A DNA stretch of 8,681 nucleotides from Nitrospirota bacterium (GCA_004298625.1 SCSY01000198.1:1-8681), one strand, 5' to 3'. Positions 1-7,084 are shown, counted from the first letter of the stretch. Translations and numbers: made by a program. Notes: generated by a model not told the origin, from the sequence alone.

Positions 1-2159
1 CTGGGTATTACCACGCCATGGCTTCCGTCGAGTCCCCTTAATCTGCATAGCTCGAAGAACCCCTCTATTTTTTCATTTACGCCGCCTATCGGCTGAACAT
101 CACCATTCTGGTCCATCGAGCCGGTAATGGCAATGTTCTGCTTTATCGGGACATTGGCAATACTGCTCAGTAATGCATATAATTCTGCACATGTCGCGCT
201 GTCTCCCTCTACCATATCATAGAGCTGCTCGAATGTAATTGACGCTGAAATGCTTATGGGCTTCTTTGTTGCATATGTACTGCCTAAATAGTTTGTTAAT
301 ATGAGCATGGCCTTTTCATGTATCTTGCCGCTCATCTTTGTTTCACGCTCTATGTTTAAAACCCCTGCCTTTCCTGTCCAGGTCTTCGCAGTTATCCTTG
401 ATGGTTTTCCAAAACTGTAATCGCCGAGATCCAGGACAGCAAGCCCGTTAATCTGGCCCACCCTGGCCCCTGATGTTTCAACTATCAGCGTTCCCTCTGC
501 AATCATCTCGCGGAGGCGCTCTTCTATTCTGTTATTCCTGTAGACCCTTTCATCTATTGCCTTCTCCACATGTTCGCCCATAACAACCTTGCTTTTTGCC
601 TTTAGCGCCCAATAGTGCGCTTCATTTATCAGGTCGGTTACCTCACTGAATTTTGAAGAAAGCTTTTCCTGATGATCGGCAAGCCTTGAACCATATTCAA
701 CAACCTTTGCAATCCCGGACCTGTCAAACGGAAGCAGTTTGTCATCCTTGCACTTTGCAGCGACAAAAGATGCATACTTATGAATATTTTCCTCTGTCCT
801 GTCCATCCTGCTGTCAAAGTCGGCTTTGACCTTGAAAAGCTCCCTGTATTCTTCGTCAAGATTATAGAGGAGATAATAAAGATACGGATTCCCGACAAGT
901 ATGACCTTGATATCCAATGGTATGGCCTCCGGCTTAATGGTCGTTGTGGATACCAGCCTGTATTGCTCCCACACGTCTTCTATCTTTATATCTTTATTCC
1001 TTATAGAACGTTTTAATGCGTCATAGGCAAAAAGATTTCTCAGCAGGTCCAGAACGTTTATGACTAAATAGCCGCCGTTGGCCCTGTGCAGCGAGCCTGC
1101 CTTAATCATTGAAAAGTCCGTTATTGCGATGCCGTATTGGATCTTATGCTCAATCCTTCCAAAAAGATTGAAGTATGTAGGATTGCTCTCAAAAACGCAG
1201 GGAGCGCCCTTGCTCTCTTTATTGTTTACAAGGACATTGACGGTATATCTCGTAAAGGTCGGTTCCGCCTTTTGGGGTCTCATAAACGGCAGGGCCGGAG
1301 CCTGTTCCTCTGTTGTCTTAAAATCCTCAAGATGAGCCAGTATGTCTTCCTTTACATCCTCCAGGTAAGTGGTTATCTTTTCGTGGTCGCGATATTTGCT
1401 TTTTAATTCATCTATAAGGTGCCCGACTGCGGAAAGCGCGGCCTCCCGCTCGAGCTTGCCCAGAAGGTCTTTAACAAGCTTTTCTCCCTCCCTTAAGGTC
1501 CTGACAACATCATCGAGTTTTTCCTGAAGGGTCTTGCCGAGTTCCTCTATCTTTTTCTTTGTCTTATCATCAAGGGCGTCGAATTCTTCTTCATTTAACG
1601 GCTCGCCTGTTTTTTTAATAGGCACTATCAGAAGGCCGCTTACGGTTTTTCTTATAGAAAATCCCTTTGCCTGTGCCTCGTTTTCGAGATCCGAGAACAG
1701 GTCCTTTTGTTTTTTTTGAAATTCTTCAAGGATAAGGTTTTTCTGCTTTTCATATTCCTTTGATTCAAAAACCTTCGGTATCTCGACCCTGAGTATCTTG
1801 ATAAGTTCGTCCATATCTTTCTGGAAGGTGACCGCGGTTCCGGGCTCAAGAGATACGGCTACCGGCTCATCGGCGTCCTTGAAATTATATACATAACACC
1901 AATCGGACGAAACAGGTTCGCTCAATGACTGCTTGGCCAGGATAGACCTTATAGTGCTCATCTTGCCTGTTCCGTTTTCTCCAAGGATGAAGATGTTGAA
2001 TCCGGAATTTTCGAGGCTTATCCCGAAATCCAGGGCCTTCAGCGCCCGGTCCTGGCCGATCGTCCCCTCGAAAGGCGGCAGATCATCCGTTGTATCGAAT
2101 TTAAAGATATTCATATCACAGCACTTATAAAGCTCGTCCATACTTAACTTATCAGGCAT
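1..2159 (-). CDS. LonB-like AAA+ Ser/Lys protease, 3' end beyond window
   Basis: ATP-dependent cytoplasmic protease of the Lon-related group (AAA_32 plus Lon_C type) that lacks the classical LON substrate-binding N-domain. It reads open from ATG at 2159 to the left edge (719 codons, no frameshift); I expect roughly 60-90 more residues from the usual family length. Seen in order: Walker A GENGTGK at about residues 60-66; a charged, probably coiled-coil stretch at about 130-230; ANGGYLVIN at 360-368 in the Walker B position; and the protease domain from about 560. The catalytic serine is in EGDSAT (Ser654, codon 198-200) and the lysine in GGVNEKIEGF (Lys697, codon 69-71). Their 43-residue spacing equals Ser679-Lys722 of E. 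coli Lon. A GGAGG ribosome site lies 6 nt before the ATG. The gene starts 135 bp after the hybrid kinase and could share its transcript. Family is sure; substrates are unknown. Confidence 0.93.
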   Translation of the reverse strand, partial: MPDKLSMDELYKCCDMNIFKFDTTDDLPPFEGTIGQDRALKALDFGISLENSGFNIFILGENGTGKMSTIRSILAKQSLSEPVSSDWCYVYNFKDADEPVAVSLEPGTAVTFQKDMDELIKILRVEIPKVFESKEYEKQKNLILEEFQKKQKDLFSDLENEAQAKGFSIRKTVSGLLIVPIKKTGEPLNEEEFDALDDKTKKKIEELGKTLQEKLDDVVRTLREGEKLVKDLLGKLEREAALSAVGHLIDELKSKYRDHEKITTYLEDVKEDILAHLEDFKTTEEQAPALPFMRPQKAEPTFTRYTVNVLVNNKESKGAPCVFESNPTYFNLFGRIEHKIQYGIAITDFSMIKAGSLHRANGGYLVINVLDLLRNLFAYDALKRSIRNKDIKIEDVWEQYRLVSTTTIKPEAIPLDIKVILVGNPYLYYLLYNLDEEYRELFKVKADFDSRMDRTEENIHKYASFVAAKCKDDKLLPFDRSGIAKVVEYGSRLADHQEKLSSKFSEVTDLINEAHYWALKAKSKVVMGEHVEKAIDERVYRNNRIEERLREMIAEGTLIVETSGARVGQINGLAVLDLGDYSFGKPSRITAKTWTGKAGVLNIERETKMSGKIHEKAMLILTNYLGSTYATKKPISISASITFEQLYDMVEGDSATCAELYALLSSIANVPIKQNIAITGSMDQNGDVQPIGGVNEKIEGFFELCRLRGLDGSHGVVIP

Positions 2160-2294
2160 TTCCAACCTCCGCGATAAAATTTATTCGGATAACCGATAAA
2201 GACTTGTAAGAAAATGTAGCATAAAAAAAGAAATTAATAAAGTCTTGTAAAGGCGCAGCCCTTTCATATCAACAATGCAATTATGCCTTCAGAA
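2160..2294 (-). promoter_or_regulatory. Kinase-lon spacer with direct repeat and small hairpins
   Basis: AT-rich leader of the Lon-like gene. It holds two copies of a 15-mer, ATAAAGACTTGTAAG (2196-2210) and ATAAAGTCTTGTAAA (2237-2251), matching at 13 of 15 positions and 41 bp apart. It also has a bulged inverted repeat, TTATTCGG-ATAA-CCGATAA (2181-2199). A weak hairpin at 2249-2264 (AAAGG/CCTTT) lies just after the kinase stop, but no T-run follows it directly. I find no convincing sigma70 -10/-35 pair here: a TTTACA at 2251-2246 on the minus strand has no -10 at normal spacing. The repeat geometry suggests a regulator-binding site, but that is inference. Confidence 0.3.
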
Positions 2295-4382
2295 TCAATC
2301 CGGCTCTCTTTCTAAAACCCTGCATACGGTCTCGACAAGTTTCTGTCCCTTAAACGGCTTTTTCATGCATTCCTCGATGCCCGACTTTCGTAAATCCTTT
2401 TCCATCGAACCCAGGGGATAACCGCTCAGGGCTATAATCTTCACAAAGGGATTTTCGGCCTTGATCAGCCTGCTCAGCTCCATACCTCCCATCCCCGGCA
2501 TTACCAGATCGGTAATAAGCAGTTTTATGTCATCCCTGTTGTCGTTAAAAATTGCCATTGCATCCTTTCCGTTTGTTGCCGTCAAGACCCTGTAATCCAA
2601 TTTGATAAGTTTTTTGTATATAAGATTTAGCACTGATTCATTATCTTCTACGATTAATATGCTTCCTTCCCGTGCTTTCGGAGTTATAATCTCTTCTTTC
2701 ATATCTTTCATAAAACTTATCTCAGCCCTGGCCCTGCCTGCAGGCAGATATATATTGAAAGTAGTGCTTTTGCCAACATCGGTCTTCACGGTAATATGCC
2801 CCTCGTGCTGCTTTACTATGCCGTATACCTGCGAAAGACCAAGCCCGGTCCCTTTGCCGACTTCTTTCGTGGTAAAAAACGGTTCAAATATATGCGGCAA
2901 AATATCAGGATGAATGCCTGTCCCTGTATCCGCAACGCTTATCGCTATCCAGTCGCCGCAAGACATATCAACTGCAGGCGGCGCGCCTATGGATTTTACG
3001 CTGCCCCGCGACAGCGTAAACTGCAATTTGCCGCCATCCGGCATCGCATCACGCGCATTCAGAGCCAGGTTCGTAAACACCTGCTGCATCTTTGCAATGT
3101 CGCCCTCGATAATATATTCTCCGGGGCTGCAATCAATGGAGATCTCGATATTTTCATGAATAGTCCTGCCTATGAACTTCGACAACTCTTTGAGGAACGG
3201 CATCAGATTGATTGACTGCAGCTCGGTCAGGGATTTACTGCTGAAATCAAGTATCTGGCGCACCAGTTGCGCAGCCCTTTCGCCGTTCAGCAGAATAGCC
3301 TCCACCATCTCCTTTTCTTCGTAAGGCAACCGGTAATCGGTTCTAAGAATATCCGCAAAACCTATAATGCCCGTGAGGATATTGTTAAAGTCATGAGCAA
3401 TGCCCGCAGCAAGCTGTCCGACGGCAGCCAGTTTCTCCTGCGAGTTCAGACGCTCATCGAGCGTCCTTTCTTCCGTGACATCCTTCAGGACAAGCACCAT
3501 CCCGCCTCCGGCGTCATTCTGGGCTATAGTCTTTCCCGCTATTTCAAATACAGCATAGGAAGGCCTATCAACTTTTATCTCATGCCACACCTTATAGGGC
3601 GTTGACAAGAGAAATTCCTCGGGAGAACGGCCTGATATGTCAGTTAAAACATCTCCGATATTTGCGCCGGCAAGCGCTTCGAGATATTTTTCTCCGATGC
3701 TGTTTGCAAGAATTATGCGGTGTTCTGCGTCAAGCAATGCAACACCTTCGGGAATATGGGTCACAAGGGCTTTCAGGGTTGAAACAAGTTTTTTCAGTTG
3801 CAGCTCAACCTCTTTACGCACCTTAATCTCGCCCTGAAGTTTTTCGTTCACCAAAATCAGGTCGGCAGTGCGTTCTTTAACTCTTAACTCCAAACCTTCA
3901 TGGGCCCTCCTCAATTCTTCCTCTGCTTTTTTGCGCTCTTTTACTTCCTCCAATGCCTGATCGCGCATAATCCTGTAACCCTGAATGCGATGCGTTAAGT
4001 CCGTAACATCCTGAACAGCGAAAAGGGCATAAAACCCCGCCCCATCCCCTGCGCCGACAGAGGTCACTGTTGTATGCTGAATGCGCATCTGCCCGTCCCA
4101 CAAGCGCGAAGGAATAATATATTTATGAAGCTGGGAGGAAAAGATTGTCGGCGGCCCGCCTTCAAAAATATTTTGAATGCGTTTATGGTATTCGGGACTG
4201 TTCAGATGAGGAAAATGGACGCTGATGTTCGTCCCTATGATATCCCTCCTGTTGATGCCGGTCCAGTCCTCGAGGCAACTGTTCCAGAAAAGAACCGTAA
4301 AGTCCTGCCGCAAAACAAACAACCCCAGAGGAGCATGGTCCAGGATGCAGAACTCTTTCTCGGCAACTTCTATATCGTTCAA
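2295..4382 (-). CDS. Soluble PAS-PAS hybrid histidine kinase with C-terminal receiver
   Basis: A 695-residue cytoplasmic sensor kinase with no transmembrane segment. Domains: PAS at about 8-128; charged coiled coil at about 140-200; second PAS at about 202-305; HisKA with phosphoacceptor His330 in GIAHDFNN; HATPase_c at about 425-548 with N-box Asn442, G1 box DTGTGI (485-490) and G2 box GKGTGLGLS (509-517); receiver at about 574-690 with acidic Glu579/Asp580, phosphoacceptor Asp625 in TDLVMPG, Ser653 and Lys675. All residues needed for autophosphorylation and for transfer to its own receiver are present. The start is TTG at 4382, overlapping the CheC-like stop as TTGA, with GGAGG 6 nt upstream inside the end of the preceding gene; the next ATG is about 98 codons in and would destroy the first PAS. 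It is the last gene of the receiver-CheC-kinase set. The PAS ligand cannot be read from sequence. Confidence 0.94.
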   Translation of the reverse strand: MNDIEVAEKEFCILDHAPLGLFVLRQDFTVLFWNSCLEDWTGINRRDIIGTNISVHFPHLNSPEYHKRIQNIFEGGPPTIFSSQLHKYIIPSRLWDGQMRIQHTTVTSVGAGDGAGFYALFAVQDVTDLTHRIQGYRIMRDQALEEVKERKKAEEELRRAHEGLELRVKERTADLILVNEKLQGEIKVRKEVELQLKKLVSTLKALVTHIPEGVALLDAEHRIILANSIGEKYLEALAGANIGDVLTDISGRSPEEFLLSTPYKVWHEIKVDRPSYAVFEIAGKTIAQNDAGGGMVLVLKDVTEERTLDERLNSQEKLAAVGQLAAGIAHDFNNILTGIIGFADILRTDYRLPYEEKEMVEAILLNGERAAQLVRQILDFSSKSLTELQSINLMPFLKELSKFIGRTIHENIEISIDCSPGEYIIEGDIAKMQQVFTNLALNARDAMPDGGKLQFTLSRGSVKSIGAPPAVDMSCGDWIAISVADTGTGIHPDILPHIFEPFFTTKEVGKGTGLGLSQVYGIVKQHEGHITVKTDVGKSTTFNIYLPAGRARAEISFMKDMKEEIITPKAREGSILIVEDNESVLNLIYKKLIKLDYRVLTATNGKDAMAIFNDNRDDIKLLITDLVMPGMGGMELSRLIKAENPFVKIIALSGYPLGSMEKDLRKSGIEECMKKPFKGQKLVETVCRVLEREPD

Positions 4383-4987
4383 GCCCGGCCTCCATAATCC
4401 TTGTTTATAGCCTCAAGCAGTGCATCGAAAGAGCCGACCTCGAAGATCAGTATTATATCTCCTTCAACGTAAAGCCGCTCAATCGTAAACCGCGTGCGCG
4501 CCAGCATGACGGTTGCATTCGGATCGCGTTTATCCAGGGTCAACAGGTTGTCCACGTTATCTTCCATATAGTTAGGGAGCGAATAATTAATGCTCTGTTT
4601 AAGAACATTGGAAATCGAGCCCATAACGCCGTTAATGACGATGTTGCCGACTTCGCTCAGCGTTCCCACCCTGACTGAATCGAGGTCTGCGGCTGCAAAC
4701 TCTTCGCCTGTTAGAACCGCAACAAGTTTCGAGGCGCTGTCAGGAGGAAAAACAAGCGCTGCAGAGCCGGAAAACGGCCCTTTAAAACCGAGCCTTACGG
4801 CGGCAACCCTATACCTTCCGAGTTCCTCCATTTCCTTCTTCAATTCCGCCGGCAAAAGTATCTTTATGAAAGGAACCTGCAATTTAATATTACAACGAAC
4901 CATCTCGCTCAACACACCTGCCGCCCTTCCGACGCCGATGTTTATCAACTCTTTCAGGGCATCGCCCTGCTCGACTGTAAGTTTCAT
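4379..4987 (-). CDS. CheC-family CheY-P phosphatase-like protein
   Basis: A 202-residue cytoplasmic protein of the CheC/CheX/FliY phosphatase family, which dephosphorylates receiver aspartates. The family active-site pattern is [D/S]x3Ex2Nx22P. The first copy is complete (Asp9, Glu13, Asn16, Pro39, exact 22-residue gap). The second keeps Glu112, Asn115 and Pro138 with the same gap but has Gly108 at the first position. Length matches CheC (about 200 residues) and two-site architecture favours CheC over the single-site CheX. The ATG at 4987 overlaps the receiver stop as ATGA and has AAGGAG 8 nt upstream. The context of a free receiver before it and a hybrid kinase after it suggests it resets one or both receivers. 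CheC in chemotaxis usually works with CheD; no CheD is in view, so whether this protein serves motility is open. Confidence 0.88.
   Translation of the reverse strand: MKLTVEQGDALKELINIGVGRAAGVLSEMVRCNIKLQVPFIKILLPAELKKEMEELGRYRVAAVRLGFKGPFSGSAALVFPPDSASKLVAVLTGEEFAAADLDSVRVGTLSEVGNIVINGVMGSISNVLKQSINYSLPNYMEDNVDNLLTLDKRDPNATVMLARTRFTIERLYVEGDIILIFEVGSFDALLEAINKDYGGRA
4383..4397 (-). promoter_or_regulatory. Ribosome binding site deciding the TTG start of the kinase
   Basis: On the minus strand GGAGG is followed by CCGGGC and then TTG, a 6-nt spacing. The site is embedded in the last codons of the CheC-like gene, whose TGA overlaps the TTG, so translation of the kinase is probably coupled to its neighbour. 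No ATG or GTG lies nearby in frame. Confidence 0.75.
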
Positions 4988-5361
4988 CGTCCGGTCTCCT
5001 TTTTATCGGCAAGAATCGCATTAATCGTTCTGCGGAGTTCTTCTTCGTTAGGCGGTTTATTTATAACTGCAGAGGCTCCCAGCTCCATGCATTGCTTGCG
5101 CGTGCTTTCCTGAATATCCGCAGTCACCACAATCATGGGCGTGTCCACACGCTGATCTCTCAGGGACTTGATTATTTTGAGGCCGTCCAGCCCCGGCATT
5201 ATGATGTCGAGCAGAATGCAGTCGGGTGAATTTGCAGAGGCGGCCTGAAGGCCCTGAAGTCCGTTATCGGCCTCGATTATTTTGTGACCGTCCAGTTTCA
5301 GGATGCTGCATATCTTCCCCCGCATATACAAGGAATCGTCAATAACCAGAATTAAGGCCAT
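4984..5361 (-). CDS. Stand-alone CheY-like response regulator receiver
   Basis: A 125-residue protein consisting of one receiver domain with no DNA-binding or enzymatic output. Conserved residues are all present: Asp8/Asp9 for Mg2+, phosphoacceptor Asp52 in LLDIIMPG, Thr80 in VVTAD and Lys102 in NKPP. It probably accepts phosphate from the adjacent hybrid kinase or its receiver and then acts by binding a partner protein. AAAGGAGA sits about 7-8 nt before the ATG. It is first in the trio, behind an extended -10 promoter, and overlaps the CheC-like gene by 4 bp. It could be a flagellar CheY, but the absence of other chemotaxis genes nearby and the tight coupling to a PAS kinase favour a dedicated relay. 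This is family-level certainty with inferred role. Confidence 0.93.
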   Translation of the reverse strand: MALILVIDDSLYMRGKICSILKLDGHKIIEADNGLQGLQAASANSPDCILLDIIMPGLDGLKIIKSLRDQRVDTPMIVVTADIQESTRKQCMELGASAVINKPPNEEELRRTINAILADKKETGR

Positions 5362-5387
5362 GAGTTCTTCTCCTTTGCCGTAACCAA

Positions 5388-5416
5388 ATTATAACAAAAC
5401 CCTTAGAAAAGCTTAA
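5388..5416 (-). promoter_or_regulatory. Extended -10 sigma70 promoter for receiver-CheC-kinase operon
   Basis: The minus strand reads TGTTATAAT (5396-5388), a consensus TATAAT with the TGn extension. A poor -35, TTAAGC (5416-5411), lies 17 bp upstream, across the end of xerD. Transcription should begin near 5381, about 20 nt before the receiver ATG at 5361. A weak -35 is normal for extended -10 promoters. Confidence 0.65.
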
Positions 5417-6282
5417 GCCCTCGGGTGATGCTCACGGTATACTTTCTTAATCCTGTCGGTAGACACTTTTGTATATATCTGGGTTGTTGATATGTCCGAA
5501 TGGCCGAGCATTTTCTGAACAGACCTGAGGTCGGCTCCTCCCTCAAGCAGATGTGTTGCAAAACAGTGCCGCAGAGTATGCGGCGAAAGCTTTATGCCTG
5601 CCTGGTTGCCGGATTTTTTGATCGTCTGCCAGAAACGCTGCCTGGTCATAGCCTTGCCCCTGTTTGTAACAAAGAGAGAATCCGAGTGTCTTTTCTTTAA
5701 AATAGCAGGCCTGAGTTCTTTTATATATTTTTTTATTTTATCGAGCGCCCTTGAATTTATCGGCACAACCCGCTCCTTTGAGCCCTTCCCTGTAACCCTG
5801 AGAAAACCTGCCTCAAAGTTTATACTGCCGGTTTTCAAAGAAACAAGCTCGCTCACCCGCAGGCCCGAAGAATAAAGAAGTTCCAGCATTGCCGAATCTC
5901 TTAGAAACGTATGGCTGTCGGCTCCGGCGTCAAGGAGAGACATAACATCTTCAAAGCTTAACGCCTTTGGAAGCCGCTCCCATTTTTTAGGCGTCTGAAG
6001 GTTTTCCGAGGGGTCCTCTTTGATAATCTTTTCTATCATCAAATATCTGCAAAGCCCGCGGATCGAAGATATAAATCTGCAGATACTCGGCGTTGAATAT
6101 CCATCCTTAACCTTATTAAGAAAATCTAAAATGTCAGACTTGGCAAATGAATTCAGCTTTTTATTTTCTGAATCCAGAAATTTTTGAAACAATGAAAGGT
6201 CGCGTGAATAAGACTCTATCGTATTTTTAGAGAGTCCTTTTTCCACAGAGGCATAAACAAGAAAATCTTTTAATGGTTCCAC
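5413..6282 (-). CDS. xerD: Site-specific tyrosine recombinase XerD
   Basis: A 289-residue Xer recombinase that, with a XerC partner or alone, resolves chromosome dimers at dif during division. The N-terminal SAM-like core-binding domain covers about 1-90, with the typical EKGLSKNTIESYSRDL start. The catalytic domain follows with Arg142, Lys166 (TGKGSK), His235 and Arg238 (HTLRHC), His261 (LGHSD) and nucleophile Tyr270. Spacing matches E. coli XerD, and the terminal HHPRA is typical of XerD rather than XerC. Length is close to the usual 295-300. The start is GTG at 6282; upstream in frame there is no other start before a stop at 6309-6307, and no strong Shine-Dalgarno is seen. A perfect 17-bp inverted repeat ends 8 nt before the start codon. 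It is probably a core chromosomal gene, not an integrase of a mobile element. Confidence 0.93.
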   Translation of the reverse strand: MEPLKDFLVYASVEKGLSKNTIESYSRDLSLFQKFLDSENKKLNSFAKSDILDFLNKVKDGYSTPSICRFISSIRGLCRYLMIEKIIKEDPSENLQTPKKWERLPKALSFEDVMSLLDAGADSHTFLRDSAMLELLYSSGLRVSELVSLKTGSINFEAGFLRVTGKGSKERVVPINSRALDKIKKYIKELRPAILKKRHSDSLFVTNRGKAMTRQRFWQTIKKSGNQAGIKLSPHTLRHCFATHLLEGGADLRSVQKMLGHSDISTTQIYTKVSTDRIKKVYREHHPRA

Positions 6283-6289
6283 AGGCGGT

Positions 6290-6327
6290 GTTCTACCCTG
6301 CGTTTCTTATGAAACGCAGGGTAGAAC
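6290..6327. repeat. Perfect 17-bp inverted repeat between cytochrome and xerD
   Basis: The arms GTTCTACCCTGCGTTTC (6290-6306) and GAAACGCAGGGTAGAAC (6311-6327) are exact reverse complements around a TTAT loop. As RNA this is a very stable 17-bp hairpin, 18 nt after the cytochrome stop and 7 nt before the xerD GTG. Neither strand has a T-run after it, so it is not a standard intrinsic terminator. It could be a Rho-dependent or processing barrier, a translational control of xerD, a protein-binding palindrome, or one copy of a dispersed palindromic element. Confidence 0.9.
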
Positions 6328-6345
6328 TGTATATATCAAACTTCA

Positions 6346-6933
6346 TTACCTCTTTTTTGGCGCTGCAGGAGCAGAAGATATAGGCGCTGACGGAGCAACT
6401 GCCGCAGGCGTATAGCTTCTTTCATCCATGCTGTTGAATATCTTCAGGTTTTTTACCACATTCGGGTCTGCCTTTGACGAATGGCACATTGCACAGAAAT
6501 CCGTCATCTTCGCGCCCTTTGAAGTGTCAACTCTGAGATACTTATAAAACGGATTGGAAGGATGAGGGTCGTGGCAGCCCACACACTCTAATTTGCCTTC
6601 CCTTAAAAAAGGCGCAGGAACAGTTGCAACCTTTGTGTTCGGGGTTACGCCGAAAGGATGGCTCATGTGCCCTGATACAGCCATTATGCCCATACCGCCC
6701 TTATCCGGCGTTTCATGACAACCCAGACAAAGGGCTGTTGTTCCGGTATTCGGCTGTTTTGTTTTCGGGTTGATGGCTTTTTTGTTCGGCTCAACTGCAA
6801 AGATTATTTCTCCCTTTGCAGTATGGATGCCATGACAGCCTGTGCATAAAAGACCGTCATGCGCACCGCTCGCCCACGACATCGAGACCAGCGACAGGAC
6901 AAAAACAGATACGGCAAAAATCCTTAGAAACAT
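6346..6933 (-). CDS. Secreted tetrahaem c-type cytochrome (paired CXXCH)
   Basis: A 195-residue periplasmic electron carrier. Residues 1-21 form a signal peptide (Arg4, hydrophobic core, SWA then cleavage before SGAHDG). Four haem-binding motifs follow: CTGCH (30-34), CLGCH (69-73), CVGCH (117-121) and CAMCH (147-151). Five further histidines (25, 37, 89, 92, 124) could serve as second axial ligands, so bis-His haems are possible. The last two motifs, with HDPHPSNP between them, resemble the doubled-CXXCH family. The tail (176-195) is rich in Ala, Pro and Ser and ends KKR, a flexible extension without lipid or membrane signals. The ATG has AGGAGG 6 nt upstream and its own strong promoter. Redox partner and pathway cannot be named; no terminal reductase is adjacent. 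Confidence 0.92.
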   Translation of the reverse strand: MFLRIFAVSVFVLSLVSMSWASGAHDGLLCTGCHGIHTAKGEIIFAVEPNKKAINPKTKQPNTGTTALCLGCHETPDKGGMGIMAVSGHMSHPFGVTPNTKVATVPAPFLREGKLECVGCHDPHPSNPFYKYLRVDTSKGAKMTDFCAMCHSSKADPNVVKNLKIFNSMDERSYTPAAVAPSAPISSAPAAPKKR

Positions 6934-6967
6934 ACAAAACCTCCTTTAAAGTTAAAATTTTAGATTT

Positions 6968-6996
6968 ATTATACTTATCCGTTGTCCTTTCCTCAA
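6968..6996 (-). promoter_or_regulatory. Sigma70 promoter for the tetrahaem cytochrome
   Basis: The minus strand has TTGAGG (6996-6991), a 17-bp spacer and consensus TATAAT (6973-6968). A run of A/T (about 7024-7004) upstream of the -35 could act as an UP element. Transcription would start near 6961, about 27 nt before the ATG at 6933. No FNR-type TTGAT-N4-ATCAA site was seen. Confidence 0.75.
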
Positions 6997-7063
6997 CCCC
7001 AAACAATTTTTTATTATTTATAGGATAGTTAATAAAACTTATAGCTCAAAACCGGCCAATAAT

Positions 7064-7084
7064 TCCCCCTTTAGCAAAGGGAGA
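7064..7084. repeat. C/T-rich imperfect palindrome, possible dispersed repeat
   Basis: TCCCCCTTT and AAAGGGAGA pair in 8 of 9 positions around AGC, followed by TTAGGGATT. This resembles the intergenic repeats built on CCCCCTTT...AAAGGGGG-ATTAGGG that I recall from several anaerobic bacterial genomes, but only one copy is in the window. It lies at the edge of the composition change. It could also serve as a weak terminator for the gene ending at 7144, although no T-run follows. Confidence 0.45.

Noticed and set aside
1..2159. Possible frameshift or pseudogene in the Lon-like gene
   Set aside because: Translation by hand across all 719 codons found no stop or frame change, and the catalytic residues are in place.
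2196..2251. CRISPR-like repeat pair
   Set aside because: Only two copies, 15 bp long and imperfect, with no cas genes.
2246..2251. TTTACA as -35 element for the Lon-like gene
   Set aside because: No -10 resembling TATAAT occurs 16-18 bp downstream; only a T-run is there.
2796..3215. Plus-strand ORF of 139 codons
   Set aside because: It is fully antisense to the HisKA/ATPase part of the hybrid kinase, whose frame shows every expected motif; the plus-strand protein has no recognisable features.
6290..6327. dif or attachment site next to xerD
   Set aside because: dif sites have two 11-bp imperfect arms around a 6-bp centre; this has 17-bp perfect arms around 4 bp and no dif-like core.
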